Below, in pieces: positions 22,781 to 35,626 of a stretch of DNA of 64,000 bases. Numbering within the stretch: the stretch's first letter is position 1; every line of letters begins with the position of its first letter. This DNA is from Penaeus vannamei. Lineage: Eukaryota; Arthropoda; Malacostraca; Decapoda; Penaeidae. The notes beneath the pieces are model-generated. The model was not told the origin of the DNA. It ran no database searches and saw only the letters and a program-made list of their open reading frames with translations. Location: contig NC_091578.1 of the NCBI RefSeq assembly GCF_042767895.1, positions 31,534,387 to 31,598,386 on the forward strand, in the 5' to 3' direction. A program made the position numbers and the translations under genes.

Positions 22781-23395
22781 AAATAAGGCAGTCGAGCCTC
22801 CCCCGCACGTGATCACTCAGGCTGTGGCATTAAACTGTCGCTGGCGCACGCTGATCCGTACTTAATGAGGCTCTCCCGATGGCAACACCAACAGCTTGAC
22901 GTATGGCACCGGGGAAGTTTAGGAGAGAAAAAAAAAGGTGACTACTTTTTTTTCTTTTTTAATCTCTTTCCATCGCTTTTTTCTATGCGCGAAACTTCTT
23001 ATAATTCGGGATATTTGTCAAGGGATGATGCCAAAAATGAATTAAGACCCTTGGTATGAAAGGGTTATTTACGACTTGCCGGATATTAATGGGTTTAAAG
23101 AGCCTTCGAGGTGCGACAAGAGGCGCTCCGAGAATCACTCCAGGTAAAGAGAAGTGTGATTTTACTATTTTTTTTCCACGCTACTTTAGCCCTTTTAAGT
23201 TGTTGAATCGCGCCAACTCTTTCCGAAGAAGAAAAAAAATATGTCCAATCCCTTTTTTATGTTTTTATTTCCATTTATTTGCCTCCTTATTTTTGCCAAA
23301 GGCCTTCTACCACAGCCCCTTTTTTTTCCCTCTCCATGTAATAACCAGTAATCCCCCTCCCTTCATTTTGGCGTCTTAGCTCGCAAAGAAAAAGG
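22781..23395. other. Non-repetitive island, about 600 bp
   Basis: One of the longer repeat-poor stretches, with T-rich patches. A donor-like CAG/GTAAAG is present on the plus strand at about 23140-23150, preceded by about 90 bp of open frame, but no matching protein family was recognised. Confidence 0.65.
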
Positions 23396-23770
23396 GAGGA
23401 AGTGAGTATGGTACTTGAGGGGGCGGGGGGAAGGAGGGAGAGAAGGGGGAAGGGATAAGGGAAGGAGAAGGAGGCAGGGAAGTGGGTGGGGGAAGGGGGA
23501 AAGGATAAGGGAAGGAGAAAGAGGCAGGGGAATGGGGGACGGGGGGAGGGGGAAAGGATAAGGGAAGGAGAAGGAGGCAGGAGAAGTGGGTATGGGGCTT
23601 GGGGAATGAGATAAAGGTGGGGGAAGGGGCACATAATACGGGTATGGGGAAGGGGGAAGGGAAGTGGTAGGGGCAGAGGACAAGGAAAGGGAAGTGGTAG
23701 GGGCAGAGGACAAGGAAAGGGAAGTGGTAGGGGATGGGGAGGGGGTATGGGAAGGGGCGAGGGAGGGTTG
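23396..23770 (+). repeat. G-rich minisatellite, AAGGATAAGGGAAGGAGAAG core
   Basis: Three copies of a roughly 60-bp unit that includes GGAGGCAGG (23440-23585). Then come three close copies of a 34-bp unit with AAGGGAAGTGGTAGGGG (23650-23735). Confidence 0.9.
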
Positions 23771-23884
23771 CAGGAGGCTCCAGTAATCACATCAAGAGTG
23801 ACAGGGCCTGACAAGGGGTCATGTCCTTGCACAGGCTTTCCGTCGGGCAGTTAGTTGCACGAGGTCTCTGACGGCGTCGACGCC

Positions 23885-24265
23885 CTCGTCTTCCCCACCT
23901 ACTCCTCCTCCTCATTATTCACTCCCTTCTCTTCTCCTCTCCTTTCCTTTCCCCCTCTCCATTCTCCTCCTACTCCTCCTCCTGATTATTCACTCCCGTC
24001 TCTTCTCCTCTCCTTTCCCTTCCCTTTCTCTACTCTCCTCCTCATTATTCACTCACTTCTCTTCCCCTCCCTATTCTCCTTTCCCTTCCCTTTCTCTACT
24101 CTCCTCCTCCTCATTATTCACTCCCATCTCTCCTCCTCCCAATTCACTTTCCCTTCCCTCTCCCTACTCACCTCTCCTCTTCCCTCCTCCCTACTCCTCG
24201 TGCCCTCTTCTCCTTTCCATTCCCTCTCTCCATTCTCCTCTCTTCTCCCCTCCTCCCTACGCCTC
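23885..24265 (+). repeat. Pyrimidine minisatellite, CTCCTCATTATTCACTCCC core
   Basis: ATTATTCACTC recurs near 23918, 23979, 24044 and 24113, about 64 bp apart. Each is followed by CTCTTCTCCTCTCCTTTCC. Degenerate copies run to 24265. Confidence 0.9.
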
Positions 24266-24429
24266 GCCCCCTCTACCCCTCCCTGCAGCCGCCCACGCCC
24301 ATAGAAGTTAGACCCCCGCGTGTGTTTGTCAAGCGCGGCCGCCCACTTCGCCAAAAACTCTTCAACTTCCCAGCATGACACGAGCGCTGTGACCCTGCTG
24401 GACTCCCGGGCATGTCGACGCCGTTCGGT

Positions 24430-24720
<291 letters not shown>

Positions 24721-24880
24721 ATTTATATACAAACCCGAGATTTTTTGCCTTTGTTTTTTTCATTCATCGGATCAGCCATCGTAAGCTGTCGCCGGAGCTC
24801 CTTCTGTGAGTGTGGGTGCGCGGGATCCTGCAGGTAGTCTAAGGAGGCGCCTCAGCCACGGGTAAAAAGCGTCGCCGATC
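24721..24880. other. Short non-repetitive island
   Basis: About 150 bp of unique sequence between pyrimidine tracts. No gene seen. Confidence 0.65.
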
Positions 24881-25380
24881 CCCCCTCCCTTTCGCCTCCT
24901 CCTCTAACCCCTCCCCTTCCCTCTTCCCTCCCTCTTCCAACACCTCCCCTCTCCCCTCCCTCTCAATTCTAACACTTCTCCTCCCCCTCCCTCTCTCTTC
25001 CAACCCCTCCCCTCTCTCTTCTAACACTTCTCCTCCCCTTCCTAGCTCTTCCAACCCCTTCCCTTCCCTCTCCCTCTCTTTCAACCCCTCCTCCAATCCC
25101 TACCCTTCCCCAATCCCTCTTCCCTCCTCCTACCCCTCTCCTTCCCCTCATCCCCCTCCCTCTCTCTTCCAACACCTCCCCTTCCCCCATCTATATTCCC
25201 TCCTCCAACCCTTTCCCTCCCCCTCCCTCTCTTCGAACCCCTCCCCTACCCTCTCTCTCTCTTCCAATCCCTCCCCTTCCCCTTCCCTATCTTCCAACCC
25301 CTCCCTCCCCTCTCCCTCTCTTCCAACCCCTCCCCTTCCCCCTCTCCCTCTCTCCCAACCCCTCCCCTCCCCCTCCTCCC
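24881..25380 (+). repeat. C-rich minisatellite, CTCTTCCAACCCCTCCCC core
   Basis: About 14 copies of CTTCCAACCCCTCC or CTTCTAACACTTCTCC spaced 25-45 bp apart. Confidence 0.88.
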
Positions 25381-26045
25381 GTATGGGCGTAAGCTGCCGC
25401 CACCGCCGCCGCCGCCGCCCCTGTCATCCCCGCCCGTCACTCCACGGGCCACGTCGCGAGACATGTCGTGTACAGGTGTCACAGAGCGATGCGGCCGCCG
25501 ACATGCAAATGAGGCACGAGACTCCCGCTGCCATTAGCTTACTGCTCCCGCACCCTCCCCCGCTCCCCTCTTCTACCCCTTCCCCTCTTCTTCACACTCC
25601 TCGTCCTCTCCTTTCACCCTTTTCTTCCTTTTCCCTACTTGCCTTTCTTCTTCCTCCTTCTCATCTCCCTTATGCCTTCTCTTCATCCTCTTTTCCCCTT
25701 CCCTTAAACTCCCTGTTCCCCTCTTCCCCCTTATCTCTCCTCTCCTCGCCCTCCCTCATCCAAATTCCCCCTCTCACCCCCTCTTCTCACCCTCCCTCTC
25801 CCCTTTTATCCCCTCTCCTCGTCTTTGGCCTCCCCCTTCCTCCTACCTGCTCCCTCTCCCCGTCCACCCTCGCCCCCTCCCACCTCTCGCTCCCTCTTCC
25901 CCATCCCCACCTCTCACTCCCTCTCCCCCTCCCACCTCCATCCCCATCCCCCTCTCCTCGCTCCCTTCCCCCTCCCCCTCTCATCCCACCCCCATTCCCC
26001 CTCCCTCCACCCTCTCTCCCTCAATCCTCCCCCTCCCTCCTCCGA
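25381..26045. repeat. CpG-containing island, then C-rich pyrimidine tract
   Basis: 25385-25545 is GC-rich unique sequence with a short CCG run. 25550-26040 is CCCTCTCC-type repeat with CCCACCTCTC units. Confidence 0.75.
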
Positions 26046-26129
26046 ATCTGTCAGTGCCAACACCCCTCGAATCAGCGCGCGCCGCGTCCTTGCCAATTTA
26101 TCACTACCTAATTACTCCGCGACGGATCA

Positions 26130-26965
26130 TAAATCATCAACGTACATTTCACAAAAAAAAAGAAAAAAAAAGATGAACAAAAAATAGACAAATAAATAGG
26201 TAAATAAATATAAGAAAACATAGAGAAAGCCATCAACATACATTTAATAAAAAAAAAATATATATATAATAGACAAATAGATAAGTAAAGAAAAAAAAAA
26301 AAAAAAGAGAATGCCATCAACATACATTTCACATAAAATATAATGAATGAACAAAAATAGACAAAAATAGACAAAAAATAATAAATAATAAATAAATAAA
26401 TATAAGAAAAAAATTGAGAAATACAAAACATCGCCTCGACCTCTGACAAATAAACAAACAAACATAATAATAAATAAACGAAAAAAGGACAAAAATCCAA
26501 ACCTCGACATTTAAACCATCTTTAATAAATAAATGTATAAAATAAATAAATAAAATAAACACACAGACAAACATACAAACAAATAAAAATAAATAACAAA
26601 TAAATAAATAAGATACATAAATAAACACAAGCATACAAACAAACAAATAAAAATAAATAAATAAAACCCCGACAGACCGAAATAAAAATGACAAAAACCA
26701 AAACCTCGACATCTAAACCATCCACAATAAATAAATAAAATAAACACCCAGAAAAACAAAAAAACAAATAAAAAACAAATAAATAAAACCCCGACAGACC
26801 GACATAAAAAGGACAAAACCCCAAACCTCGACATCTAAACCATCCACAATAAATAAATAAATGAAACAAATAAATAAGCATACCAACAAACAAATAAAAA
26901 AAATAAAACAAATAAACAAACAAACAAACACAAAAACAAACAAACAAAACCCCGACAGACCGAAA
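26130..26965 (+). repeat. AT-rich minisatellite, CCTCGACATCTAAACCATCC core
   Basis: Two sub-arrays. GCCATCAACATACATTTCACA-like units lie at 26136, 26229 and 26312. Units of about 124-160 bp follow, with CCTCGACAT(C/T)TAAACCATC near 26503, 26703 and 26826 and CCCCGACAGACCG near 26666, 26790 and 26948, joined by AAATAAATAAA tracts. Confidence 0.9.
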
Positions 26966-27172
26966 TAAAAAGGACAAAAACCTTTTCTTCTTCTTTTTCT
27001 TCAATCCCTCCTTCTATCCCGCCTGACAGCCAGTCTATCCCCCGCGCCACATCGACCTCCCGAGGAATCTATCAATTGCATAATCTTGCAACACCAGCCG
27101 ATCCAGGGAGAAAGAGGGAGATTGCATGCAGGTGTGGCTCGTCTCCGCCCTGATACTATCTTCGTCGACCGT
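26966..27172. other. Non-repetitive island
   Basis: About 200 bp of unique sequence. No coding motif recognised. Confidence 0.65.
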
Positions 27173-27605
27173 CCTCCCTTATAGCCTCTCCCTGACCTCT
27201 CCTCCTCCCTTCCTCCCTTCCTCTCTCCTTTCACCACTTCCTGATTTTTCTTCCTTTTCTGGCTCCTCTCCTTCTCTCTTCCTCCCTCCCTTCTTTCGCC
27301 CCTTCCTGATTTTTCTTCCTTTTCCTGGCTCTTCTCCTTCTCTCTTCCTCCCTCCTTTCACCCCTTCCTGATTTTTTTCCCTTTTCCTGGCTCCTCTCCT
27401 TCTCTCTTCCTCTGCCTCCTCCTTTCTCTCTGTATCTTTCCTTGACTTCTATCTTCCTCTCCCTTCCTTCTCTCTTCCTCCTCCCTTCTCTGTCTATATC
27501 TTTCCCTGACCTCTCCTTTCCTCCCTTCCTTCCCTTCCCTTTCCTTCTTCTTTCCCTTCCCTTCTCTCTTCTCCCTCCCTTCCCTCCCTCTCTTCCCTAT
27601 AAATT
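27173..27605 (+). repeat. 64-bp pyrimidine minisatellite, CCTTCCTGATTTTTCTTCC core
   Basis: CCTGATTTTT occurs near 27240, 27305 and 27367, joined by GGCTCCTCTCCTTCTCTCTTCC. Degenerate TCTTTCCCTGACCTC units follow to 27600. Confidence 0.9.
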
Positions 27606-27670
27606 TAAGGTAATTCCTCATTCACCCCCAACACTCCTCTCCCTTCCTCTCCTCCTCATCTTCCAAACTA

Positions 27671-27672
<2 letters not shown>

Positions 27673-27742
<70 letters not shown>
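27673..27742. repeat. (TA)n microsatellite, 70 bp
   Basis: Uninterrupted TA dinucleotides followed by A-rich AATAAAAATAAA sequence to about 27960. Confidence 0.97.
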
Positions 27743-27747
<5 letters not shown>

Positions 27748-28090
27748 AAGAAGAAGTAGAAGAAAAATAAAAATAAAAATAAAAAGAATTAGAAGAAACA
27801 TCAAAATCAAAACTAAAAGAAGAATATGAAGAAGGAAATATCAAAATCAAAGCAAAAGACGACGAAGATGAAGAATAAGAATAAAAATCAAAATCAAAAT
27901 ATAAGAACAACAAGAACGCAATACAACAAAACAAAACAGAACAAAAAACAAAAGACCATCTACACGCCATTCCCACAACCTCCCCTTGCCCCCTCCCTCC
28001 CCCCTCTCCCCCCACCCTTCCCTCCCTCCCTCCCTCCCCTCCCCCCCTCCCGCCCCACCCTCCCTCCCATCCCTCCCGCCCGCCAGCTCT
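27743..28090. repeat. A-rich tract, then C-rich tract
   Basis: AAAATCAAAATCAAAA-type DNA to 27960, then CCCTCCCTCC to about 28085. Confidence 0.8.
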
Positions 28091-28375
28091 CCGCGCGACA
28101 CCGACCGAGTAATATGGGCGTCACAAATTAACCACAAAAAAAAAAACACTCAGCAACCACAAGCGAGGGCGTGGTTGCGGCGCCGTCCCTCGATCCCCGT
28201 TTCGTAAGCCCAGGAACAGGTGACATCCGGTAGCGGAGGAGATAGGCCTAGGTATTAAGAGTAAATGAGGCTTTTTTTTTCTTTTTTTTTTTTTTGAATG
28301 GGGTATGGAGGAGGAGGAGGAGTGGGGGGAGATTAGGGTGGGTTGTGATTGTGTCTGATTGACTGACTGTTCAGG
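28091..28375. other. Non-repetitive island
   Basis: About 280 bp of unique sequence with T homopolymer patches and a short GGA run. No gene seen. Confidence 0.65.
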
Positions 28376-28397
28376 TCTTTCTCTCTCTCTATTTCTC

Positions 28398-28437
<40 letters not shown>

Positions 28438-28540
28438 CCCACCTCTCTCACTCTCTCCCTTCCTCTCCCTCCCCCCTCTCTCTCTCTCTCTCTCCCTTCC
28501 TCTTCCACCCCCTCTTTCTCTCTCTCTCTCTCTCTCTGAA
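28376..28540 (+). repeat. (CT)n cluster
   Basis: Three CT tracts separated by CCCC and CCTTCC interruptions. Confidence 0.93.
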
Positions 28541-28720
28541 TTATCTCCCAAATCCCATTTTCTTTCAAAACAGGAAACGAGCGAGCGAAGGGGGGACTCA
28601 ACAAAAAAATCACTTAGGAATTAATGTACACAAGTCATTAAGGAAAAGCCATCCATCAAAACGGGTAGCGGAACCGGGGCTGTAAGCAGGTGCGTGTGTG
28701 TGTGTGGGGAGTAATAACCC
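28541..28720. other. Short non-repetitive island
   Basis: About 150 bp of unique sequence. No gene seen. Confidence 0.65.
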
Positions 28721-28759
28721 TTCTCATGCGCACACACATACACACACACATACGTGCAT

Positions 28760-28810
<51 letters not shown>

Positions 28811-28852
28811 CACACATACGTACATACATACATACATACACACAGACACACT
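28721..28852 (+). repeat. (CA)n / (CATA)n microsatellite
   Basis: CACACA at 28765-28816 with CATA tetranucleotides on both sides. Confidence 0.95.
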
Positions 28853-28959
28853 CACGTTCCTCCCCCTGCCTAATTATCCATTCCTTTAATGACCCGCCTT
28901 CTCTTCACTTATCCACTCCGGACATTAAAATGCGTGGATATATGGCTAAGATCTCCCTC

Positions 28960-29700
28960 CCTCCCTCCCTGCCTCCCCTCCCCTACCACTATCTCACCTG
29001 CCTCTCCCTCTCCTTCTCTCTCTCCCTCTCCTTCCCCGCCCCTACCATTATCTCACCTTTTCTCTCCCTCTCCCTCTCCCTCCTTCCCCTCCCCCTACCA
29101 CTATCTCATGTGCCTCTCCCTCTCCTTCTCCTCCCCTACCACTAACTCAACATCCCTCTCCCCCCCCCTCCCTCTCTCTCTCTCCCTCTTCTTCCCTTTC
29201 TCCTCCCCTATCACTATCTCAACATCCCTCTCCCTCTCCCCCTCCCTCTCTCTCTCCCACTCCTTCTCCTTCTCCTCCCCTACCACTATCTCAACATCCC
29301 TCTCACTCCCTCTCCCTCTCCTTCCCCTTCTCCTCTCCTACCACTATCTCAGCATCCCTCTCCCTCTCCCCTCCCCCTCTCTCTCCCTCTTCTTCCCCTT
29401 CTCCTCCCCTACCACTATCTCAACATCCCTCTCCTTCTCCCTCCCTCTCCCCCTCCCTCTCCCCCCCCTACCACTATCTCAACATCCCTCTCCTTCTCCC
29501 CCTCCCCCTCTCTCCTCCCTCCTCTTCCCCTTCTCCTCCCCTACCACTATTTCAACATCCCTCTCCCTCTCCCTCTTCTTCCCGTTCTCCTCCCCTACCA
29601 CTATTTCAACATCCCTCTCCCTCTCCTTCCCCTTTTTCCCTCCTACCACTATCTCAGCATCCCTCTCCTTCTCCCTCCCTCTCCCTCTCCCCCTCCCTCC
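28960..29700 (+). repeat. 57-bp pyrimidine minisatellite, CCTACCACTATCTCAACATC core
   Basis: At least twelve copies of CTACCACTATCTCA or close variants, starting near 28985, 29044, 29096, 29142, 29209, 29282, 29340, 29411, 29470, 29543, 29599 and 29646. They are separated by CCCTCTCCCTCTCC filler. Confidence 0.94.
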
Positions 29701-30240
29701 CCTAAGCGAAGTACGACCCAGGGCACTGGAATTGATCTTCACAAAAGATTTCATTTACCTTTCAGTACTTTTTTATTTCATTTTTTCATTGAGTGTAGAT
29801 TCGTCTGCCAGGGCAAGAGAGAGAGGAGGAGGAGGAGGAGAGAAGAAAGAAAAGCAGAAAAAGAGAGAGGAGCGATAAAGAGAGGAGAAAGAGAAACTGA
29901 GAAGACAGAGCAACAAAGAAATGAGAGAGAGAAAAAAAGAAAAAGGGGAGAAAGAAAAATAGAAAGAGAGATAAAAACGAAAGAGAAAGAAGAGAAACAA
30001 ACAGAAAATTAGACATAACAAAAATAGAAAAAGAAAGACAGAGGAGAAAGAAACAAGACAAATATAAAGAGATAATAATAAAAAAGAGACAGAAGACAGA
30101 CAACCAGAGCATCGAAAGAAAGAGAGAGAAGAGAAATAAACTGACAAACGAAAGACAAAAAGATAATAACACAAAGAAAAAGACTAGAACCAAACAAACA
30201 ACGAGAATATAAACAAACAGACAGAACCAAGCACCACCCC
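29701..30240. other. Unique start, then impure A/G sequence
   Basis: 29700-29815 is non-repetitive. The rest is degenerate AGAAAGAGA and AAACAAACAGA DNA with no clear period. No gene seen. Confidence 0.7.
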
Positions 30241-30560
30241 AGCCCGTCCCCTCTCCCGCGCGTGACGTCACCGCCGTCCGAAGGGTCAAGCCCCGCGCTA
30301 GATAAAGTCCGCGCCATAAAAATCGTTCGGCTTCGGCTTCGGCAAACACAGCATATTAGCACAGCGTCCGGGCGAGCGGAGGCGCAGCTGAGGCTCATGG
30401 CCCCGACGCCCGTAAATTGGCGCAAAACCAGCGGCGATAAACTGCAGGGACGCGGGCGGGCCTCCCTGTCGACGGGCGGTGGGCGGTGGGCGGGCGGGTG
30501 GGCGGTGGGCGGCCACGAGTCGCGAGGGGGAGCGAGTTGGGAAGGTGTGCGCTTGTTTAA
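30241..30560. other. GC-rich non-repetitive island with CRE palindrome
   Basis: About 320 bp of CpG-containing unique sequence. The 10-bp palindrome GTGACGTCAC at 30262-30271 is a perfect CREB/ATF-type site. Downstream are CGGCTT repeats (about 30328-30343) and a GGGCGGTGGGCGG tract (30473-30520). No open frame with a recognisable domain. Confidence 0.6.
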
Positions 30561-30960
<400 letters not shown>

Positions 30961-31100
30961 AAAATTCAAAATCGGCGCGAATTAGATTATCAATATCAAT
31001 TCTCTCGCCCTGCATCGTGACACATAAATATTTCAATAATTTTTTTTTTCCCCTCAACCCTTTTAAAGCTGACGTCATTATCGCGTCTGTCTCGGCTCGG
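30961..31100. other. Short island with TGACGTCA
   Basis: About 130 bp of unique sequence containing GCTGACGTCA at 31068-31077. Confidence 0.6.
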
Positions 31101-31500
31101 CGGGGTGAAGGAGGAGGGGGCTAGGGAGGGGGAGGCGAGGATGGGGGAATTTGGAAGGAAATGAGAAGAAATGGAGGAGGAAGAGGAGGAGGAAGAGGAA
31201 AAGGGAAAGGGGGAGGTGAGATATGAGGGAGGAGGAAGAGGAGAAGGAGGAGGGAAGAAGGATAGGGGGAGGGAGAGGAGGGAGAGGAGGTAGAGGAGGA
31301 AAATGAAGAGGGGAGAAATGAGGGAGGGGGAGGAGGAAAAGAAGGAGGAGAGAAATAGGAGGAGGAAAAGGAAGAGGAAGAGGAAGAGGAGGAGAAAGAG
31401 GTGGAAGAAGTAAAAGAAACGGAGGCTGAGAAAAAGATGACGAAGAAAAAAGGGAAAGAGGAGGAAGAAATGAAACAGGAGAGAGAGAAAAACAACAACA
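31101..31500 (+). repeat. (GGA)n-type purine tract
   Basis: GGAGGAAGAGGAG sequence with no stable longer period. Confidence 0.88.
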
Positions 31501-31745
31501 GAAAACAAAAATAAAAAAGAAAAGGAGACAAAACAGAAGAAATAGGTAAACGAAAAACGACTAAGAAAAAGAAAAAAGAAAAGAAAAAAAGCCAATGTCT
31601 AGGCAGAGCAATTAAGGCGTCAGGAACCTGCAGGTGAAGATGCTGATAAAAAGGTGAATCAGGTAATCTGTCAATCAGCTGTCACTCACCGTCAGGCCGC
31701 CTTGTTATTCTCTTTCTTCCTCCCCTTTCTCCCTCTTTCTGCCTC
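31501..31745. other. A-rich then unique spacer
   Basis: About 150 bp of unique sequence at 31585-31720. No gene seen. Confidence 0.65.
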
Positions 31746-32415
31746 TCCTGGCCCATACCCCTCTCGTATGACCCCCTGCCCTGTCCCCTCTCATACTCCA
31801 CACCCCTCTCATCTGACCCCCTGCCCTACCCCCTCCCTATACCCCAATAACCCTCATTTGTGACCCCCTACCCCTCTCTTTTGATCCCCTCCCCTCCCCA
31901 TATCCCCCACCCCTGTCTTGTGACCCCCTACCCAAATCCTATACCCCAATACCCCTCTCGACCCCACTACACTTGCCCATACCCCAATGTCCCTCTCCCC
32001 CTCCCCCTACCCCAAACTATACCCCCTACTCCATACCAACCATATAAAAAATTGAACTTATCTATCCCCTCCACTTATCCACCCCCACTTACAACCACCC
32101 CACCCCACCCCCATGAGCACCAAAACACGCCCATATCTCCCCAAACCCAATGATGACCTCCCCCTGACCGCCCTCTCTCCCTCTCCCTCTCTCTCTCCTC
32201 CTCCTCCGCCCTCTCCCTCCCTCTCCTTCCCCCTCTCCCTCTCCTTCCCCCTCCCCCTCCTCTCCCTCCCTCCCTCTCCTTCTCCTTCCCTCCCTCCTTC
32301 TCCTCCCTCCCTCCTTCTCCCCCTCCCTCTCCTTCCCCTCCCCCTCCCTCTCCCTCCCTCCCTCCCTCTCCTTCCCCCTCTCCCTCCCTCCGTCTCCCTC
32401 TTTCGTCAACCTATC
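31746..32415 (+). repeat. C-rich minisatellite (TGACCCCCTGCCC core), then CCCTCTCC tract
   Basis: TGACCCCCT(G/A)CCC and CCCCTCTC(A/G)T recur from 31765 to about 31960. CCCCAATACCCC units follow to 32100. 32160-32400 is CTCC repeat. Confidence 0.82.
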
Positions 32416-32657
32416 TTGCAATCTCAACTCGGCGGCCGCAACCCTCAGTCACTTTCCATGTTCCTGAGAGTCGATCAATTTGCCCCAGTGCCGAATTTGG
32501 GGTAGGGAGGGGGGTAGGAAGGGTAGGGTGAGGGGTAGAGAGAGATAGGGAGGGACAGGGGGTAGGGGGAAGAAGGGGTAGGAGGGAGGAGGAGGGAGGA
32601 TAAGGAGTAGGAGAGTGGGAGAGTGAGGTGTGACCCTTGGCCCCCCTTTAGCTTGCC

Positions 32658-32658
<1 letters not shown>
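32416..32658. other. Short unique island, then G-rich spacer
   Basis: 32405-32500 is unique; 32500-32635 is AGGGGTAGGG-type sequence. Confidence 0.65.
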
Positions 32659-32721
<63 letters not shown>

Positions 32722-32727
32722 TGATAA
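32659..32727 (+). repeat. (AAT)n microsatellite, about 70 bp
   Basis: About 23 uninterrupted TAA units. Confidence 0.97.
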
Positions 32728-33190
<463 letters not shown>

Positions 33191-33625
33191 GGGGAGGTGA
33201 AGAGGGAGGATAAGAGGAGGAAGTGAAGGGAGAGGAGGGGGTAGAGAAGAGAAGAGAGGAGAAGGGAAGGGATGGGAGGAGAAGGGAGGGGAAAGGAGGG
33301 GGTAGAGAAGAGAAGAGAGGAGAAGGGAAGGGAGGGGAGGAGAAGGGAGGGAAAGGAGGGGGTAGAGAAGAGAAGAGAGGAGAAGGGGAGGGATGGGAGG
33401 AGAAGGGATGAGAAGGGAGGGAAAAGGAAGGGTAGAGAAGGAAAGGAGCGGAGCGAACTGAAGAAGAGAGGAGAAGGGGGAAAACGAAGGGAAGAGAAGG
33501 GGAAAGGAGGAAGGGGTAGGAAAAAGAAGGGGAAAGAGGCAAGTAGAAGGGGAAAGGGGGAACGGGAAGGGAAGAGAATGGTAGCGTAAAAAGGAAAAGA
33601 AGAGAAGAGAAGAAACAGGAAAAGT
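33191..33625 (+). repeat. 60-bp purine minisatellite, GGTAGAGAAGAGAAGAGAGG core
   Basis: GTAGAGAAGAGAAGAG starts at about 33241, 33302 and 33362, with degenerate copies on both sides. The rest of the unit is AGAAGGGAAGGGATGGGAGG-like. Confidence 0.92.
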
Positions 33626-34160
33626 CAAGGTTCATGGTTAGTCTTCTTCCTCTGTTACTGAAACCGAAATAAACCCCAAATATTGAAAATTCTGACAACA
33701 AATACGATCTGTAATACACAATGCAGCAAGGCAAATGAAGGTTTTAAAAAGCGAGCACACGAAATACGGCAAGAACAAGCTTACAAAAAAGGAGAAATTT
33801 ACTTGCTAGCTTATAAAAAAATAATAAATCGAGTGAAACAATTAAATCTATAAATACATATATAAAAAAACAAATAAAATAATAAAACAAAATTCAACAA
33901 AAGCCGGTAAAGTCACATTCAACGTTCGCATCAGGACACGGCCACCTCCTCCCCCCTAACCCCTTCCCCCTTCCCCACCCCTATACCCACGCATTGTCCA
34001 CACCCCTTCCCTACCCCCACCCACTCCCCCAACCCCATACCTAACACCCACCCACCCATCCTACCACCTCCCCCCAACCCACTCCCCATCCCCTACCCCT
34101 ATACCCCCCTCCATACCCAACCCCACTCATCCCCCTCCTCCCCACCCCTCCGCCCCCCCA
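33626..34160. other. AT-rich unique spacer, then C-rich tract
   Basis: 33620-33945 is non-repetitive and AT-rich. 33950-34165 is degenerate CCCCTACCCCTATACCC. No gene seen. Confidence 0.75.
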
Positions 34161-34274
34161 CCCCCTGTCACAAACACGCGAAGGAGAGCAAATGGACAAA
34201 GGGGAAAGGCGGAGCAGGATAAATAGGATTCCAACACAGAGACAGAAGGACAAACGGAGGGGCATCTATCTCGG

Positions 34275-34915
34275 GAGGGGGTGGGGGAGGGGGTGGGGGA
34301 GGGGGTGGGAGAAGGGGTAAGGGGAGGAGGGAAAGGAGGGGGAGGGCTAATAGGGAGGGAGTGGCGAAGGGGGTGGGAGAAGGGGTAAGGGAGGGGGTAT
34401 GAGGGGGAGAGGAGGGGAGGGCTAATAGGGAGAGGGAGTGGCGAAGGAAAAGGGGGAGGGGGAAAGAAGGGGGAATGGGGGGAGGCTGACAGGGAGAGGG
34501 AGTGGCGAAGGGGGTGGGAGAAGGGGTTGGGGAAGGGAGGGAGAGAAGGGAGAAGGGAAGAGGGAAGGGAGAGGGATAAGGAGTTGGGGAAGGGGTGGGA
34601 GACGGGGTAAGGGGAGGGGGATAGGAGGGGAGGCTGACAGAGAGAGGGAGTGGGGAAGGGGAAAGGGAAGGAGGCCTACAGGGAGAGGGTACAGGTAAGG
34701 GTAAGGGAGAGGGAGTAAAGCGAGCAGGGAAAAGGAGGAGGGAGGCTGACAGGGAGAGGGAAAGGGAGAGGGGGTTGCAGGCGGGGATGGGGGACTAAGC
34801 AGAGGGGCTGACAGTGAGGTGGGGGAGAATTGTTGGGCTGACAATGAGGTGAGGAGCTAGGAAGCGGGAGGCTGACGACCGATGAAGCTGGGGTATCATG
34901 AGGCTGACGGCAAGG
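34275..34915 (+). repeat. G-rich minisatellite with GGAGGCTGACAGGGAGAGGG core
   Basis: GGCTGACAGGGAG or GGCTGACA(A/G)TGAGG recurs near 34483, 34632, 34745, 34807, 34836, 34870 and 34901. Between copies are AGTGGCGAAGGGGGTGGGAG and AGAAGGGGTAAGGGG stretches. Confidence 0.9.
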
Positions 34916-35210
34916 GGGGGGGGTTAAGGGGGTCACAGAAGGGGCGAGAGGACAGAGCGAGGAGGAGGAAGGAGGAAGGAGTTGCGGATAAGAAGAATAG
35001 AGGAAATAAGAGAAGAAGTAAGAGCGTGGGAAAAGAGCGATTGGCGGTAAAGAAGGAAACCGGGGAAGAACGAATCGAGGAAGAAGAGAAGAAAAGAGTA
35101 AAGGAACCATCAGAGGAATAAGAAAACCGACGAAAGAGGGAGACGGGGATAAGAAACACCGGAGACGGAAAATAATAAGAGGGTGACAGGGGATACGAGG
35201 AGACCTGGAA
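34916..35210. other. Impure purine and unique spacer
   Basis: GAGGAAGGAG and AAGAAGAGAAG sequence with some unique DNA at 35030-35200. No gene seen. Confidence 0.7.
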
Positions 35211-35626
35211 GAGGAAGAGGCGGAGGAGGAGAAGGAAGAGGAGGAAGAGGGGGAGGAGGAGGAAGAGGAGGAGAAGGAAGAGGGAGGAGGAGGAGGAGGA
35301 GGAGGGAGGAGAAGGAAGAGGAAGGAAGAGGAGGAGAAGGAGGAGGAGGAGGAAGATGAGGAAGAGGAAGAGGAGGAGGAGAAGGAAGAGGAGTTGGAGG
35401 AGGAGAAGGAAGAGGAGGAGGAGGATGAGAAGGAAAGGAGGAAGAGGCGGAGGAGGAGAAGGAAGAGGAGGAAGAGGGGAGGAGGAGGAAGATGAGAGTA
35501 GGAAGAGGACGATGAAAGGAGAAGGAAGAGGAGGAGGAGGAGAAGGAAGAGGAGGAGGAGGAGAAGAAGAAGGAAGAGGAGGAGGAGGAGAAGAAGAAGG
35601 AAGAGGAGGAGGAGGAGGAGGAGGAC
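35211..35626 (+). repeat. (GGA)n / (GAAGGA)n trinucleotide tract
   Basis: More than 400 bp of AGG/AAG trinucleotides with a recurring GAGGAGAAGGAAGAGG unit. Confidence 0.95.

Noticed and set aside
23041..23150. Possible plus-strand coding exon ending at a GTAAAG donor
   Set aside because: The donor is weak, no clear acceptor was found and the peptide matches no family I recognise.
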